Origin: an uncultured Paracoccaceae bacterium
Lineage (GTDB): Bacteria; Pseudomonadota; Alphaproteobacteria; Rhodobacterales; Rhodobacteraceae
Length of the DNA stretch: 64,000 nt
Direction of reading: 5' to 3'
NCBI GenBank assembly: GCA_947488175.1
Contig: CANKYO010000003.1
Coordinates: forward strand, 372,001 to 436,000
Below the pieces are notes generated by a model that saw only the letters and a program-made list of their open reading frames with translations, had not been told where the DNA came from and ran no database searches. Both the position numbers and the translations under genes were made by a program. Of this stretch, positions 35,727 through 45,174 are shown one piece after another. Numbering within the stretch: the stretch's first letter is position 1; each line of letters opens with the position of its first letter.

Positions 35727-35845
35727 CTAAACTCTCCTCAACATCGGCGTTATGAAACTTTGAATATCACTTGAAGTCAACGCTATTACCACGTTTTCAA
35801 ACGGTTTGACGGTGATTTTGGACACAAATATCGGTTGCATTCTTT
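35727..35845 (-). promoter_or_regulatory. AT-rich gap upstream of tssB
   Basis: The gap between the tssA stop and the tssB start is markedly AT-rich compared with the flanking genes, and is the likely place for an internal promoter driving the sheath and tube genes. No exact -35/-10 pair is claimed. Confidence 0.35.
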
Positions 35846-37198
35846 TTACTGACTTTCACCTTTTGGCGGTAACAAATCTGCGACAATCGCGGTGAAATCC
35901 TTGTCCAGATATGTGCGCGCCTTGAACAGCAGTACCGGGATCGGGCTGGCGGGTTCGCGGACCCGAAAATACTCTTCCACTGCGCTGATCAGCGGGGCCA
36001 CCGCTGACCGGTCTGCAATCTCTGGCCGTGGGCCGGGATCGGCGTCAGTCGTCGTCTCGGCCTGACCAGCCCCTTCGCCTGCCAGCATCTTCAGCCGGTC
36101 CATGTATAACACGAAACCGGTGTCGGACCCGAATGTAATCTTGGTCTGGTTGGCCTGTTCCGGCATCAGCGTTTCGATCGCTTCGACCAGCGGGCGACCA
36201 ACCAGCAGACGGGCCTGTGTGATCAGCAAAAGCGCCGGGGCTGCTGGTTCATGCGTTGCAAGGTAACCCTCGACCGTGTTCAGGATTTGCAGGGCGGCTG
36301 CCCGGCTTGGTACGCTGGTTTTGACGGCAGGCGCTGCGGGTGCTGGCTGGGCGGGCGTGGCTGCTGCATCTGGCGCAGGCTCGGCGGTATCTTCAACCGG
36401 CTGTGTAGGCGCTTCAACTGGCGCTTCGCCTTCCGCCGACCATGGTTTCAGATCGCTGCGTCCATTGTGGATCAGATCCTGAATATCCGCGATCACCTTG
36501 AGCGTATCACCCAATGATGGCGTAAATGGATTGTCGAGGCGCAGGCAGGCTGATTTGATCCGGGTCAGCGCGTCAGCGGCTTTGGATAGGGCGGCATGCG
36601 ATGTCTCTACCGCGTCCCGGTTTCCCGGGGCCGCAATCTCGGACAGCATCGCGCCGCTATTCAACCCAACCTCGCCTTTGCGCGGCTCTGCCCCGCCCGT
36701 GGCCACGGTATAGCGGCGCAGGCTGACCTCGCCTGCGCCGGCCAGATTGGCGTGCTGCAGCGGCAAAATCACCATGCTGGAATTGCCTAATTCATCAATG
36801 CTGCCGCGCCGATCAGATGCGTCCTGCGGGTGGGCATCGTCGGGCCGGGTCTCAAGCAGAATGGCCAGCCCTTCGACCGCATCGGCAAAATCAGGTAGCC
36901 GACCAGCCAGGATCATCATCCGCGCCAGCAGCGACAACAGGCGCGCATCGCGGCTGCGTTTCAGCAGGGCAGTGATCGTCTTTTTCTCTTCCGCATGAGC
37001 GATGGATTTGGGATCGAACAAGGTTCCCGGTGTGTAGTCGTCATCCGGGTCCTTGATGCCGGGCACGAAATAGCGTTCGGGCATCCGGCTTTCGGCCTCA
37101 AAATAGTAGTCGACAAAGGCCGCGTCGTCGGTCGCTTCCAGATTTGGCCCGCAGGGTGCATCATCCGACACCGGTTCACTGAGCCAGTCGAAACTCAT
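35846..37198 (-). CDS. tssA: T6SS protein TssA (ImpA N-terminal domain)
   Basis: 450 residues. TssA primes and caps sheath/tube polymerisation. The ImpA_N domain is visible (SDDAPCGPNLEATDDAAF, then LLARMMILAGRLPDFADAVEGL). A Pro/Ala-rich linker (about 270-300) leads to a C-terminal part ending with REPASPIPVLLFKARTYLDKDF, as in class members that end in a VasJ-type domain. It belongs to the minus-strand operon between tagH and tssB. Confidence 0.92.
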   Translation of the reverse strand: MSFDWLSEPVSDDAPCGPNLEATDDAAFVDYYFEAESRMPERYFVPGIKDPDDDYTPGTLFDPKSIAHAEEKKTITALLKRSRDARLLSLLARMMILAGRLPDFADAVEGLAILLETRPDDAHPQDASDRRGSIDELGNSSMVILPLQHANLAGAGEVSLRRYTVATGGAEPRKGEVGLNSGAMLSEIAAPGNRDAVETSHAALSKAADALTRIKSACLRLDNPFTPSLGDTLKVIADIQDLIHNGRSDLKPWSAEGEAPVEAPTQPVEDTAEPAPDAAATPAQPAPAAPAVKTSVPSRAAALQILNTVEGYLATHEPAAPALLLITQARLLVGRPLVEAIETLMPEQANQTKITFGSDTGFVLYMDRLKMLAGEGAGQAETTTDADPGPRPEIADRSAVAPLISAVEEYFRVREPASPIPVLLFKARTYLDKDFTAIVADLLPPKGESQ

Positions 37199-37322
37199 GA
37201 CTTATCCTTTTGGAGTGACAGCATTTTCAAAGCGCAGCGTACCCGATTAAATCTGCCATCAAGCGTGCCGCGACAGCGGGGAAGGGTCAAGCAGGGGATT
37301 CCAGACCTTTCACGTCTGTGGC

Positions 37323-38582
37323 CTATTTGCGCGCTGCCGCAACGGCGGCGGCATAGCTTTCGGCAAAGTGCTGCAGGAACACATCCAGCATCCCGTTTTC
37401 ATGATTGGCAACCTTGGCGTCCCAGCGTTTGACGTATTCTTCCCAGGCCTTGCGCCGTCCGCCTGCCAGCAAGCCGCCACCGGTCGATTCTTCAATCGCC
37501 TCCGGGGCGAGATCGGCGAGCAGTTTGATCAACGCAGGCTGGATCGCGGCAAAGACTGCCATCTGGTGCGTCTTCACGTCGTTCAATGCCGATGTCATCC
37601 CTTCGCCGCCGGTCATGAAACCTTCGCGCGGTTGCACAAACATAACCTCGAGCGCCTGGGTCGGGTCGGGCAGGAATTTCAGCGGGTTGTTATTGGCGGC
37701 CCCCATCATGGTCCGGTCGCCGCCACGGGTGAATTTCTTTGCCGCTGCCCTGTCCTGCAGCAGGGCCATCAACTCGGCGGCAGCGGTTCGCATCGTCTGC
37801 CCAAGTTCGCGGGCAAGTGCCTCACCATCTGCGGTGCCGCCGGGTGGGGGCGGTGGCAGACCTGCCCCTTCACAGAACGCTTTCAGGATCGCAGCGCCGC
37901 TATCGGGTGGTGGTGCTGGCGTGGGCGATGGTGTGGCCGCCTGCGGCTGCTGCGGCGCGGGGCTGAGCATGGGTGATGGGGCTGCAGGGATCGGGCTGTC
38001 ACCAAAGGGTGAATCCGATGCGCCAAAGGGCGACGGGGCTGCAGCGGGCACCGGCGCAGATGGCGATGGTTCGGGTGCCGGTGCAGGCTGCGGCGCGACG
38101 GGGTTCACGATAAAGTCGCTGGCAAAATCTTCGAACGCGCGTGGGTCGGGGCGCGGGCTGACATCAACTGGAGCGGCGGGGGTGGATGACACGGCCCAGG
38201 GATCGCTGTCTTCGAATTGCGGTGCCGGGGTCATCGCCTGGGGCGGCTGCGGTGCTGCCGCGACACCTGCGCCAAGATCAACAACGATAAAGTAATTGCC
38301 GACCTGAAACCGGTCGCCCTGTTTCAGCTGATAGGCCCCTTCGATCCGGTGGCGCTGGCCATCCAGAAACACGCCGTTGGTGGATACATCGGTCAGCCAA
38401 TAGGCCCCGTCACGATAGCTGATGTCGAAATGATGGCCCGAGATATGCTTTTGCGGATCAGGCAATGTCCAGTCCATCGCGGCAGAACGCCCGGCGCTCA
38501 TGCCCGCACCCGTCACCGTAGCCGAGGTCGGCCCGCCGTCAGGCAAGCTGTCATAATTCTCGATCCGCAGTGTCAGGGTCAT
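37323..38582 (-). CDS. tagH: T6SS FHA-domain protein TagH (Fha)
   Basis: 419 residues. The N-terminal FHA domain (about 1-105) has GRS (Arg32, Ser33), SGHH (Ser48, His51) and STNG (Asn69), the phospho-threonine binding residues. A Pro/Ala-rich linker (about 110-240) follows, then a C-terminal TagH domain (about 245-419; FMTGGEGMTSALNDVK). In known systems Fha/TagH binds a threonine phosphorylated by PpkA and activates assembly. Thr motifs in TssL and PpkA of this locus are plausible ligands. Confidence 0.92.
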   Translation of the reverse strand: MTLTLRIENYDSLPDGGPTSATVTGAGMSAGRSAAMDWTLPDPQKHISGHHFDISYRDGAYWLTDVSTNGVFLDGQRHRIEGAYQLKQGDRFQVGNYFIVVDLGAGVAAAPQPPQAMTPAPQFEDSDPWAVSSTPAAPVDVSPRPDPRAFEDFASDFIVNPVAPQPAPAPEPSPSAPVPAAAPSPFGASDSPFGDSPIPAAPSPMLSPAPQQPQAATPSPTPAPPPDSGAAILKAFCEGAGLPPPPPGGTADGEALARELGQTMRTAAAELMALLQDRAAAKKFTRGGDRTMMGAANNNPLKFLPDPTQALEVMFVQPREGFMTGGEGMTSALNDVKTHQMAVFAAIQPALIKLLADLAPEAIEESTGGGLLAGGRRKAWEEYVKRWDAKVANHENGMLDVFLQHFAESYAAAVAAARK

Positions 38583-38617
38583 GCCACGCCGTACCAGTCA
38601 AATGGGGTCAGGGACCG

Positions 38618-39214
38618 CTAATAAACCTTGAAGAGAGATTCTGCCATGTCGATAAACCGGGCAAGGAAAATGGGGCGGCGTGATAGATCGGCGCGGGCCA
38701 GACAGGACAGGATTGCCGTGTTGATCGCGCGCGGCGCGCGGCTGTGATGCACGGGGGCCGGATCATTGGGGGCGATGGACCCGCCAGACCATCCCACGGC
38801 CAATGCCAGATGCACACCGGGCGATTTGGCGGGGGCCCACAGCGCCTCTCGCATTACGTGATGGCGCATGGCGTCGTCGGGGCGCCCGATCCAGCCCGCC
38901 ACAAGTTCCATCATCTGCCGGTCCAGCGGGGTCAGCGCATCTGGCATGTTGCGCAGGCATTCGTGCCCCCACCAGATCGCGAGCTTGGGCTGGATGGCAA
39001 AGGCAGTGAATGTAATCGCCTCTTCCGGGGTCGTCGACTGGCGCAGACGCATCAGATAATCCAGCGCCTCTTCCTCGGGGCGCGGGCGCTGCTGGGTCAC
39101 TTCGGCCAGTTGCGGGATGGCCACGTAAAGATCAGCCAGTGTTTCATACCGTGTGGCTACCGCAGGCGGTCGTGTCTTTTCTTCGTCAAGCGGTGGCGCA
39201 TCATCGGGTGACAT
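38618..39214 (-). CDS. T6SS-locus protein, DUF6931-like
   Basis: 198 residues from the ATG at 39214; an in-frame extension to 39271 adds 19 residues of no evident use. Predicted soluble, mainly helical, with AIxFTAFAIQPKLAIWWGHECL and LDRQMMELVAGWIGRPDD stretches that I associate with the DUF6931 family found beside T6SS tagH genes. It appears to be the first gene of the minus-strand T6SS operon, 35 bases before tagH. Function unknown. Confidence 0.65.
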   Translation of the reverse strand: MSPDDAPPLDEEKTRPPAVATRYETLADLYVAIPQLAEVTQQRPRPEEEALDYLMRLRQSTTPEEAITFTAFAIQPKLAIWWGHECLRNMPDALTPLDRQMMELVAGWIGRPDDAMRHHVMREALWAPAKSPGVHLALAVGWSGGSIAPNDPAPVHHSRAPRAINTAILSCLARADLSRRPIFLARFIDMAESLFKVY

Positions 39215-39369
39215 GAACGGGCGGATCCAATCACATGAGGCGGCAGAAGGCGCCGCGAGGAATACGCACAAGTTTCCGCAGTTGACCCGCGGGCGTCAAG
39301 GACGGTTTTGGATTTACAGGTAGCGAAGGATCGGAAATGGCGTGCCAGCGCGGGAGTTCCGACAGGTGG

Positions 39370-39425
39370 TCACTGCAATACTGGCAGTGAACAGCAAACG
39401 GCAGCCAATGGTTTGACCGCCGTTT
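39370..39425. promoter_or_regulatory. Inverted repeats upstream of the T6SS minus operon
   Basis: Two structures lie in the 172-bp gap between the T6SS operon start side and the hydrolase stop. TCACTGC (39370-39376) with GCAGTGA (39384-39390) may be an operator. AAACGGC (39396-39402) with GCCGTTT (39419-39425) may be a weak terminator for the hydrolase gene. Confidence 0.4.
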
Positions 39426-39444
39426 TTCGGGTTAATCAAATGGT

Positions 39445-40404
39445 TCAGCTGTCTTGCCCCACCGGTCCGGAAAAGTGCCGTGCCATTGTGTCTGCCGCGC
39501 GCGTCACATCCTCGGGGTTGTCGTAGAAGTCAAACTGCGTGACGTCTTCCAGCATCTGCAATGTTGCATCACCACTGAACCCTTCGAGGAAGCTGCGAAC
39601 ACCCTGCGGAATTGCGGCCGCTTCGGAATGCACAATGGCGAGCGGTTGGGTCAGCCGGTTTGGGTTATCCGCCGGATGGTATGTCAGCCAGCCTTCCCAG
39701 CCTGCGTTGTTCCACTGGTTGTCATATTCCGGGATCGCGCCGCGATCAGCCTCGTAATAATAACCACCGATGGGCATCAATACACCTTCGGCACCTTCGG
39801 GGCCAGCGGCGGGGATGATCTGGCCACCCGCCGCTTCGGCGGCACGGCTCGCTGCGATGAGGCCCTGCACGCTTTCTTCGCCACCATAGACGGCATTCAC
39901 GATCTCTTCGTTTTGCAGCCACGGCGCCACAAGTCCGATCCGTTGGACAAGGTCATTCCCGGCGACAGCATCGATCATATAGCCAGCCGAGGCGCAGATG
40001 CCCAATCCGTTGATCTGTGTCGGGTCGACCTCTGGCAGGGTCGCCACGAAGTCGAACGCAGCGCGGATGTCGGATGTCTTTGCCTCCGGGCTTTCGACGA
40101 AGCGCACGTTCTGCGGCAGGTCACCGGATTTGCCCCAGCCGCGGAAGTCGAATGTGAAGGCGGCAAAACCACGTTCGACCATTTCCTCGGCATAGATACG
40201 GGGCATCTGTTCTTCGACGCTGGTCCATGCGCCGGTGACGACAACTGTGGGCAGGGCGCTGCCATCGTGCCCTTCGGGCAGATAAAGCGTGCCGGACAGC
40301 GTGGCCCCTTCGTTTTCAAAGGTCAGCGTGCGGGTTTCGACCTGCGCGATGGCCGCAGTTGAGGCCATGAGGAATGCAGCGGTGGTCAGTGAGAAGGTTT
40401 TCAT
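39445..40404 (-). CDS. Secreted alpha/beta hydrolase
   Basis: 319 residues with a signal peptide (MKTFSLTTAAFLMASTAAIAQ). The hydrolase core shows PTVVVTGAW (oxyanion strand), FDFRGWGKSG and the nucleophile elbow GICASAG, the COG1073/dienelactone-hydrolase-like type. The ATG at 40404 has AAGGAGA upstream; upstream in-frame sequence reads into the gap. It lies 35 bases after the NTF2-like gene. Substrate unknown. Confidence 0.85.
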   Translation of the reverse strand: MKTFSLTTAAFLMASTAAIAQVETRTLTFENEGATLSGTLYLPEGHDGSALPTVVVTGAWTSVEEQMPRIYAEEMVERGFAAFTFDFRGWGKSGDLPQNVRFVESPEAKTSDIRAAFDFVATLPEVDPTQINGLGICASAGYMIDAVAGNDLVQRIGLVAPWLQNEEIVNAVYGGEESVQGLIAASRAAEAAGGQIIPAAGPEGAEGVLMPIGGYYYEADRGAIPEYDNQWNNAGWEGWLTYHPADNPNRLTQPLAIVHSEAAAIPQGVRSFLEGFSGDATLQMLEDVTQFDFYDNPEDVTRAADTMARHFSGPVGQDS

Positions 40405-40439
40405 TTGGGATCTCCTTGAGTTGCGTTGTTGAGAGGGAT

Positions 40440-40997
40440 TCAGGAACCGGGCGTATTGCGCACGAATGGGTTTCCACGTTCGGCTGTGGGGGTGAATGTC
40501 ATCGCGTTGACCTTCCAGCCATCCTGGGTGCGTTCGAAGCCATGCTCGTAGGTGCCCCAAACCTCCCAAAGGGCCTCGCCGCCGTTTTCGGGCAAGGCGC
40601 CGCTTTCCATACGGTTCCAGGCATAGCCGTGCGAAACCATCGTGGCCGCGTCATCGCTGTGGAATGTCACGCGATGATTACCGCGCAGGTGGAATGACGT
40701 CTTTTCTGCGGTCAGATTTGCGGACCATCCGGCGATCAGACCATCAGCCGGGATCGTTGCAGGCTCTCCTCCGACGAGTGACGTGAAATCGACAGTGATT
40801 TCGTCGGTGAAAAAGCTGCGGGTCAGCTCCCAGTCCTTGGTGTCGACACCGGCGTCGATGGCATCTGCGATGCGCACCATCTCGGCCTGAACGGTCAGAT
40901 TTTCTGCGGTGATGGGATCACCTGCCAATGTTGGTGTATCGGCCATGGCGAAGTTTGCTGCAGCGATCAGCGCTGTTGCGGCGGTAAGGGCTTTCAT
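40440..40997 (-). CDS. Secreted NTF2/SnoaL-like protein
   Basis: 185 residues with a signal peptide ending near FAMA. The rest is an NTF2-like cone fold (VRIADAIDAGVDTKDWELTRSFF, then a late WKVNAMTFT strand). Such proteins are small-molecule isomerases, dehydratases or binding proteins. AAGGAGA precedes the ATG at 40997. It is probably co-transcribed with the hydrolase and controlled by the adjacent AraC regulator. Confidence 0.8.
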   Translation of the reverse strand: MKALTAATALIAAANFAMADTPTLAGDPITAENLTVQAEMVRIADAIDAGVDTKDWELTRSFFTDEITVDFTSLVGGEPATIPADGLIAGWSANLTAEKTSFHLRGNHRVTFHSDDAATMVSHGYAWNRMESGALPENGGEALWEVWGTYEHGFERTQDGWKVNAMTFTPTAERGNPFVRNTPGS

Positions 40998-41119
40998 TGT
41001 TTGTCTCCTTGGTCTTGGATGTCTTGTTGCGATGACCAAAGAGATACGGGAGCGCCGGTTGAATTAATTGAACCGGCCTGCGCGGTTTTTGTAGGATTCC
41101 GCTTTTTGAAGATATCCGC

Positions 41120-42007
41120 TCAGGCAGCACGCGCCGATCTGAACTGTCGCGGCGTTTGCCCGGTGACCTGTTTGAAGCTGCGCGAAAAATGCGCCTGGTC
41201 GGCAAAACCACAGGCCAGCGCCACATCCCCCAGGGGGCGGGTGGCATCTTCCATCATCTTCATGGCCTGCTCGATCCTGTAGGCCAATACATATTGCATT
41301 GGGGTCGACCCAAGCGTTTCCTTGAACACCCGAGAGAAATGCGACGGGCTCATCCCGGCTTCGCCTGCCAGTTCATCAACCGTGATGGTTTGATCCAGCC
41401 GGACACGGATAAAGGCAAGGACCCGGTTGTAGTGGCTGGAGGTGAAGCGCGCACTTAGCGCAATGTCCTCGGCGCGGCGTTTGCCATATCGCTGCAAGAG
41501 CTTGACCAGCAACACCCGGCTCATGGCTTCGAACATCACGCCGGATGAGATGTCATCGCTTTCAAGCGCGTCGCGCAACATCACACCGGCAGCGCACAGG
41601 TCCGGGTCGGAAAACTGTGGTTCGTCGTTGAACTGCTGCGGATCGAGGAGCAGGCCCAATTCGGTTTGCGCGAACTTCGCGACTTTCGCCGGGTCCAGCG
41701 TGACAATGATGACATCGCTTTTGGCGAACCACCGCCAGCCAGAACGCATGCCTGCAGGTGTCACGATAATATCGTCTTTTTGAAGCGTGAAATCGCGCAT
41801 CTTGCCATCGCGGGTATTCTGCACGCGGTGCGCATTTTCCTGCAAGTTCAGCAGGATATGGTGTTCGGCAAAAACATCCTCTGGCATGGTATCGGGTTCG
41901 GCCTGAAAATACCGCACCGACATCAATGCGGCGGCAGAGCTCTGTTCATGCGTATCGCTGTTCAGAAGCGGGAGCGATGGAAAGATATCGGCGTAGCGGC
42001 GCGGCAT
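41120..42007 (-). CDS. AraC-family transcriptional regulator
   Basis: 295 residues. An N-terminal sensor domain is followed by a C-terminal double helix-turn-helix (about 190-290: DELAGEAGMSPSHFSRVFKE and VALACGFADQAHFSRSFKQ). Same strand as the NTF2-like and hydrolase genes, 122 bases upstream of them, and probably their regulator. The ligand is unknown. Confidence 0.9.
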   Translation of the reverse strand: MPRRYADIFPSLPLLNSDTHEQSSAAALMSVRYFQAEPDTMPEDVFAEHHILLNLQENAHRVQNTRDGKMRDFTLQKDDIIVTPAGMRSGWRWFAKSDVIIVTLDPAKVAKFAQTELGLLLDPQQFNDEPQFSDPDLCAAGVMLRDALESDDISSGVMFEAMSRVLLVKLLQRYGKRRAEDIALSARFTSSHYNRVLAFIRVRLDQTITVDELAGEAGMSPSHFSRVFKETLGSTPMQYVLAYRIEQAMKMMEDATRPLGDVALACGFADQAHFSRSFKQVTGQTPRQFRSARAA

Positions 42008-42191
42008 GGGTCATCCTTTGACGGTGAAAATAGGACATAACGGTCAATAATCGAGATGGGCCTGCACAATTGGTAGTTGCAGTCTTGCCGCGCGGGATGA
42101 GATCGGCAAGAAGTCAATGACGCAAGGTCATGATGGACCGGATCGACTGTCGCCATGCATGTTTCGGCAAAACGAAGGAGACGTGAGACAT

Positions 42192-42845
42192 ATGCGCCCT
42201 GTGCTGGTTTATCGGTGGATCGTGTTTCTGCTGGCGGGTGGCTACTGCATCCGCACCCTGATTTTTTCCGACTTCACCGGCAATTTTGGTGGGCCGTTCC
42301 GGTATCTGACAATCTGGGCGCTGTTCTTTTCATTCTTTGCCGCCAGCCGGATGATGGCGATCGAAGAGGGGCGCAGCACCCGCCGCTGGGATGGTCTGGT
42401 TTGCATGACTGCTGTCATCAACACGATGGTCGTGTTTCTTTACTGGCGGCTTTACTTTGCCGATCCCAATTCCGTCACCGATGATGGCCAGTTACGTGCA
42501 TGGTATCTGGAGATGTATTTGCACCTTTTGGGCCCATTGCTGCAGGTGATCGACGCCATTTTCATTCATCGCAGTTTTCACCGGCTCAGGGGCGCAGTCG
42601 TATGGCTGGTTGGTGTCATCGGGGTTTATGTACTGTGGGCGGAATTGATTGTGCAGGGGTTCAACCAAAGACCCGAAGGCACGGTGACATCGGGCCTGCC
42701 CTATCCGTTTCTGAACAATCTGGAAATGGCGGAACGCGCGGTTTTCTATGGTAGCAATCTGGCGACTGGCGTTGTCCTGTTGCTAATCTATGCCGGGATC
42801 GCATGGATTTTCAGGCGCCGATTTCCTGTGCCAGCAACGCCTTGA
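42192..42845 (+). CDS. FAR-17a/AIG1-like (Pr6Pr) membrane protein
   Basis: 217 residues with about six membrane helices. The pattern of WRLYF, an intramembrane HLLGPLLQVID and later tyrosines resembles the FAR-17a/AIG1 (Pr6Pr) family, whose animal members hydrolyse fatty-acid esters. The start at 42192 has AAGGAG about 12 bases upstream; an earlier in-frame start at 42117 lacks one. Its 3' end overlaps the convergent SDR gene by 35 bases. Confidence 0.72.
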   Translation: MRPVLVYRWIVFLLAGGYCIRTLIFSDFTGNFGGPFRYLTIWALFFSFFAASRMMAIEEGRSTRRWDGLVCMTAVINTMVVFLYWRLYFADPNSVTDDGQLRAWYLEMYLHLLGPLLQVIDAIFIHRSFHRLRGAVVWLVGVIGVYVLWAELIVQGFNQRPEGTVTSGLPYPFLNNLEMAERAVFYGSNLATGVVLLLIYAGIAWIFRRRFPVPATP

Positions 42846-43671
42846 GCCCGGATTTGTAGTCGGGGTAAAGCAACTCTACCCCCAGTTCATCCTTGATCCG
42901 GTCGTTCCGCACCTTCTTGCTTTCGGCATAAAAGCTGCGGGCCATGGGCGACATCTCGGCGGTCTCGAAATCTTCGGCTGGCGGGACCGGCAGGTTCAGC
43001 AATTCGGCAGCATAGGCGATCACGTCCTCTGGCGGGGCCGGGTCGTTGTCGCAGACATTATAGGCGGCACCAGGATTGGGTCGCGCGATAGAGGCCGCAA
43101 GGACCCGCGCAATATCGGCCACATGGGTCCGGCTGAACACCTGCCCTGGCTTGATGATCCGGCGTGCCGTGCCATTGCGGACCTTGGAAAACGGCCCGCG
43201 TCCGGGGCCGTAGATACCGGCCAGCCGAAAGATATGCAGGGGTAGGCCGGGGATGGTGGCCCATGCTGCCTCGGCCTCGACCCGTGCAATCCCGCGTTTG
43301 GTGGCGGGGTTCAGGGCGGTGCTTTCGTCCACCCAATCGCCATCGTGATCGCCGTAGACGCCAGTGGTGGAGAGATACCCCACCCATGCAAACTGGCCCG
43401 CGCGCTGGGCAATCGCGTCCTGCAATTCCGCCAGCACCGGATCGCCATCGTCCCCCGGTGCTGCGGAAATCAACAGATGGGTCGAGGCATCCAGCGCAGG
43501 TTCCATATCCGCCCCCGGCCAGATGCGCGGCTCAATCCCTTCATTCATCAGACGGGCGGCCTTATCTTCTGACCTTGTGGTGCCGATAATCCGCCAATCC
43601 TGCGGCAACAGGATGCGGGACAGGGCACGGGCGCTATAGCCATGGCCAAAGGAAAGCAGCGTTTTGGTCAT
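42811..43671 (-). CDS. SDR-family NAD-dependent epimerase/reductase
   Basis: 286 residues. An N-terminal Rossmann start (LLSFGHGYSARALSRIL) and an extended-SDR layout, with YLSTTGVYGDHDG holding the active-site region and the later LRLAGIYGPGR-like FRLAGIYGPGR. This YeeZ-like group is of unsettled substrate. It diverges from the methyltransferase gene and its tail overlaps the AIG1-like gene. Confidence 0.85.
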   Translation of the reverse strand: MTKTLLSFGHGYSARALSRILLPQDWRIIGTTRSEDKAARLMNEGIEPRIWPGADMEPALDASTHLLISAAPGDDGDPVLAELQDAIAQRAGQFAWVGYLSTTGVYGDHDGDWVDESTALNPATKRGIARVEAEAAWATIPGLPLHIFRLAGIYGPGRGPFSKVRNGTARRIIKPGQVFSRTHVADIARVLAASIARPNPGAAYNVCDNDPAPPEDVIAYAAELLNLPVPPAEDFETAEMSPMARSFYAESKKVRNDRIKDELGVELLYPDYKSGLKALLAQEIGA

Positions 43672-43719
43672 AGGTCCTGTCCTGCCTTAGCTGTTGGGAA
43701 TGCGCAAGCCTGTGATAAT

Positions 43720-44355
43720 ATGCGGACCATGGCTGAAGATCCTGATGTAAACGATGCATATGCGCTGAAATCCCCCGAGGATGTCAAAGCGCTCTATCAG
43801 ACATGGGCGCACAGCTATGACACCGCCTTTCACGATGGGCAGGGCTATCAGTTGCCGCGCGAGGTTGCGGCCGGTTTTCTGGCCGGCAACGGGCGCGGCC
43901 CGGTCTTGGATGTGGGGGCCGGCACGGGGCTGGTGGGGCAACATCTGAGGGCGGCTGGCATCGATCTGGTCGACGGGGTCGATCTGTCGGATGACATGCT
44001 GCGCGTCGCCGACATGAAGGGGCATTACCGGCATCTGATGGCGGGCGACATCACCAGGCCGCTGTCGCTCAAAGGCGAGCCCTATGCGGGGGTAGTCAGC
44101 GCGGGCACCTTCACGTTCGGCCATGTCGGGCCGGGTGCGTTGCAGCACTTGCTTGATGTCGCCGACACTGGCGCTGTCTTTGCGATCTCGGTCAACGCGG
44201 CCCATTTCGATGCGGATGGGTTTGGCCCGGCGTTGGAGGCTCTGTCCGACCAAATCACCGACCTGAATTTCCGGCAGGTCCGTATTTATGACGACCGGGC
44301 AGATGAGGCGCACCGCAATGACATGGCGCGACTGGTCTTGTTTCGAAAAGCCTAG
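43720..44355 (+). CDS. Class I SAM-dependent methyltransferase
   Basis: 211 residues. The SAM-binding motif VLDVGAGTGLVG is followed by the acidic post-II GVDLSDDML. A start at 43720 or 43729 is likely; upstream in-frame residues fall in the divergent promoter region. Substrate unknown. Its last four bases overlap the convergent aldolase gene. Confidence 0.82.
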   Translation: MRTMAEDPDVNDAYALKSPEDVKALYQTWAHSYDTAFHDGQGYQLPREVAAGFLAGNGRGPVLDVGAGTGLVGQHLRAAGIDLVDGVDLSDDMLRVADMKGHYRHLMAGDITRPLSLKGEPYAGVVSAGTFTFGHVGPGALQHLLDVADTGAVFAISVNAAHFDADGFGPALEALSDQITDLNFRQVRIYDDRADEAHRNDMARLVLFRKA

Positions 44356-45101
44356 GCGGCGTAATCCGCCCCCTCATCATCCAAAATCGCCTTCAGTTCT
44401 GCCAAATGCCGCACATCCTGTTCTGGATAGCTCTCCAGTTCTTGCGCCGTCTTTTCGGCCACGTCATCCGGCAACACGCGCAGCGGCTGACCGGTTTGCA
44501 GGGCGCGGATATAGGTTTCGCAGGCGCGCTCGAAATAGAACATCCGGTTGAAGGTCTCGGCCACGCTATTGCCGATGATCAGCACACCGTGATTGCCCAT
44601 GATCATCACCTTCTTCTTCGGGTCAGTGAACAGGGCAGCACAGCGTTCGCCTTCGCTTTCAAATGCCAGCCCGCCATAACCATCATCAATCACATAGCGA
44701 TTGAAGAAGGTGCAGCAGTTCTGGTCAATCGGGGGCAGGCGGCTGTCGGCCAGTGAGGCAAGAACCGTGGCAAAGATCGAATGCACATGCATCGCACAAC
44801 GGGCATGGGGCACCAGCCGGTGAATGCCGCCATGCAGGCCCCAGGCAGTCGGGTCTGGCGCATTTGGACCCTTCAGCGTTTCGGGATCATTGGCATCCAC
44901 CACGATCATGTCACTGGCCTTGATCCGCGAAAAATGCATCTGGTTGGGGTTCATCAGAAACCGGGTGCCGTCATCGTTTATTGCCAGACTGAAATGATTG
45001 GCCACGGCCTCGTGCATGTTCAGACGGGCGGTCCAGCGAAAGGCGGCGGCCAGATCAACACGCTCGGCCCAGTGGGTCAGGTTTTCTGTGGGCTTGTTCA
45101 T
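44352..45101 (-). CDS. Class II aldolase/adducin-family protein
   Basis: 249 residues. The family's zinc-binding histidines are visible in HVHS, and the N-terminal ANHFSLAIND and later NHGVLIIG motifs fit. Members are aldolases, epimerases or decarboxylases of sugar phosphates and related acids. The ATG at 45101 has GGGAG upstream; the longer in-frame reading to 45182 would overlap the divergent promoter. Divergent from the sugar dehydrogenase gene with a 73-bp gap. Confidence 0.88.
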   Translation of the reverse strand: MNKPTENLTHWAERVDLAAAFRWTARLNMHEAVANHFSLAINDDGTRFLMNPNQMHFSRIKASDMIVVDANDPETLKGPNAPDPTAWGLHGGIHRLVPHARCAMHVHSIFATVLASLADSRLPPIDQNCCTFFNRYVIDDGYGGLAFESEGERCAALFTDPKKKVMIMGNHGVLIIGNSVAETFNRMFYFERACETYIRALQTGQPLRVLPDDVAEKTAQELESYPEQDVRHLAELKAILDDEGADYAA

Positions 45102-45174
45102 CACCGCTCCCTTGGATTTGGCTGGCACGCGCGCTAAGGATGCCGCAAACGCCCACTGAAAGAAAGCCGCGCTG

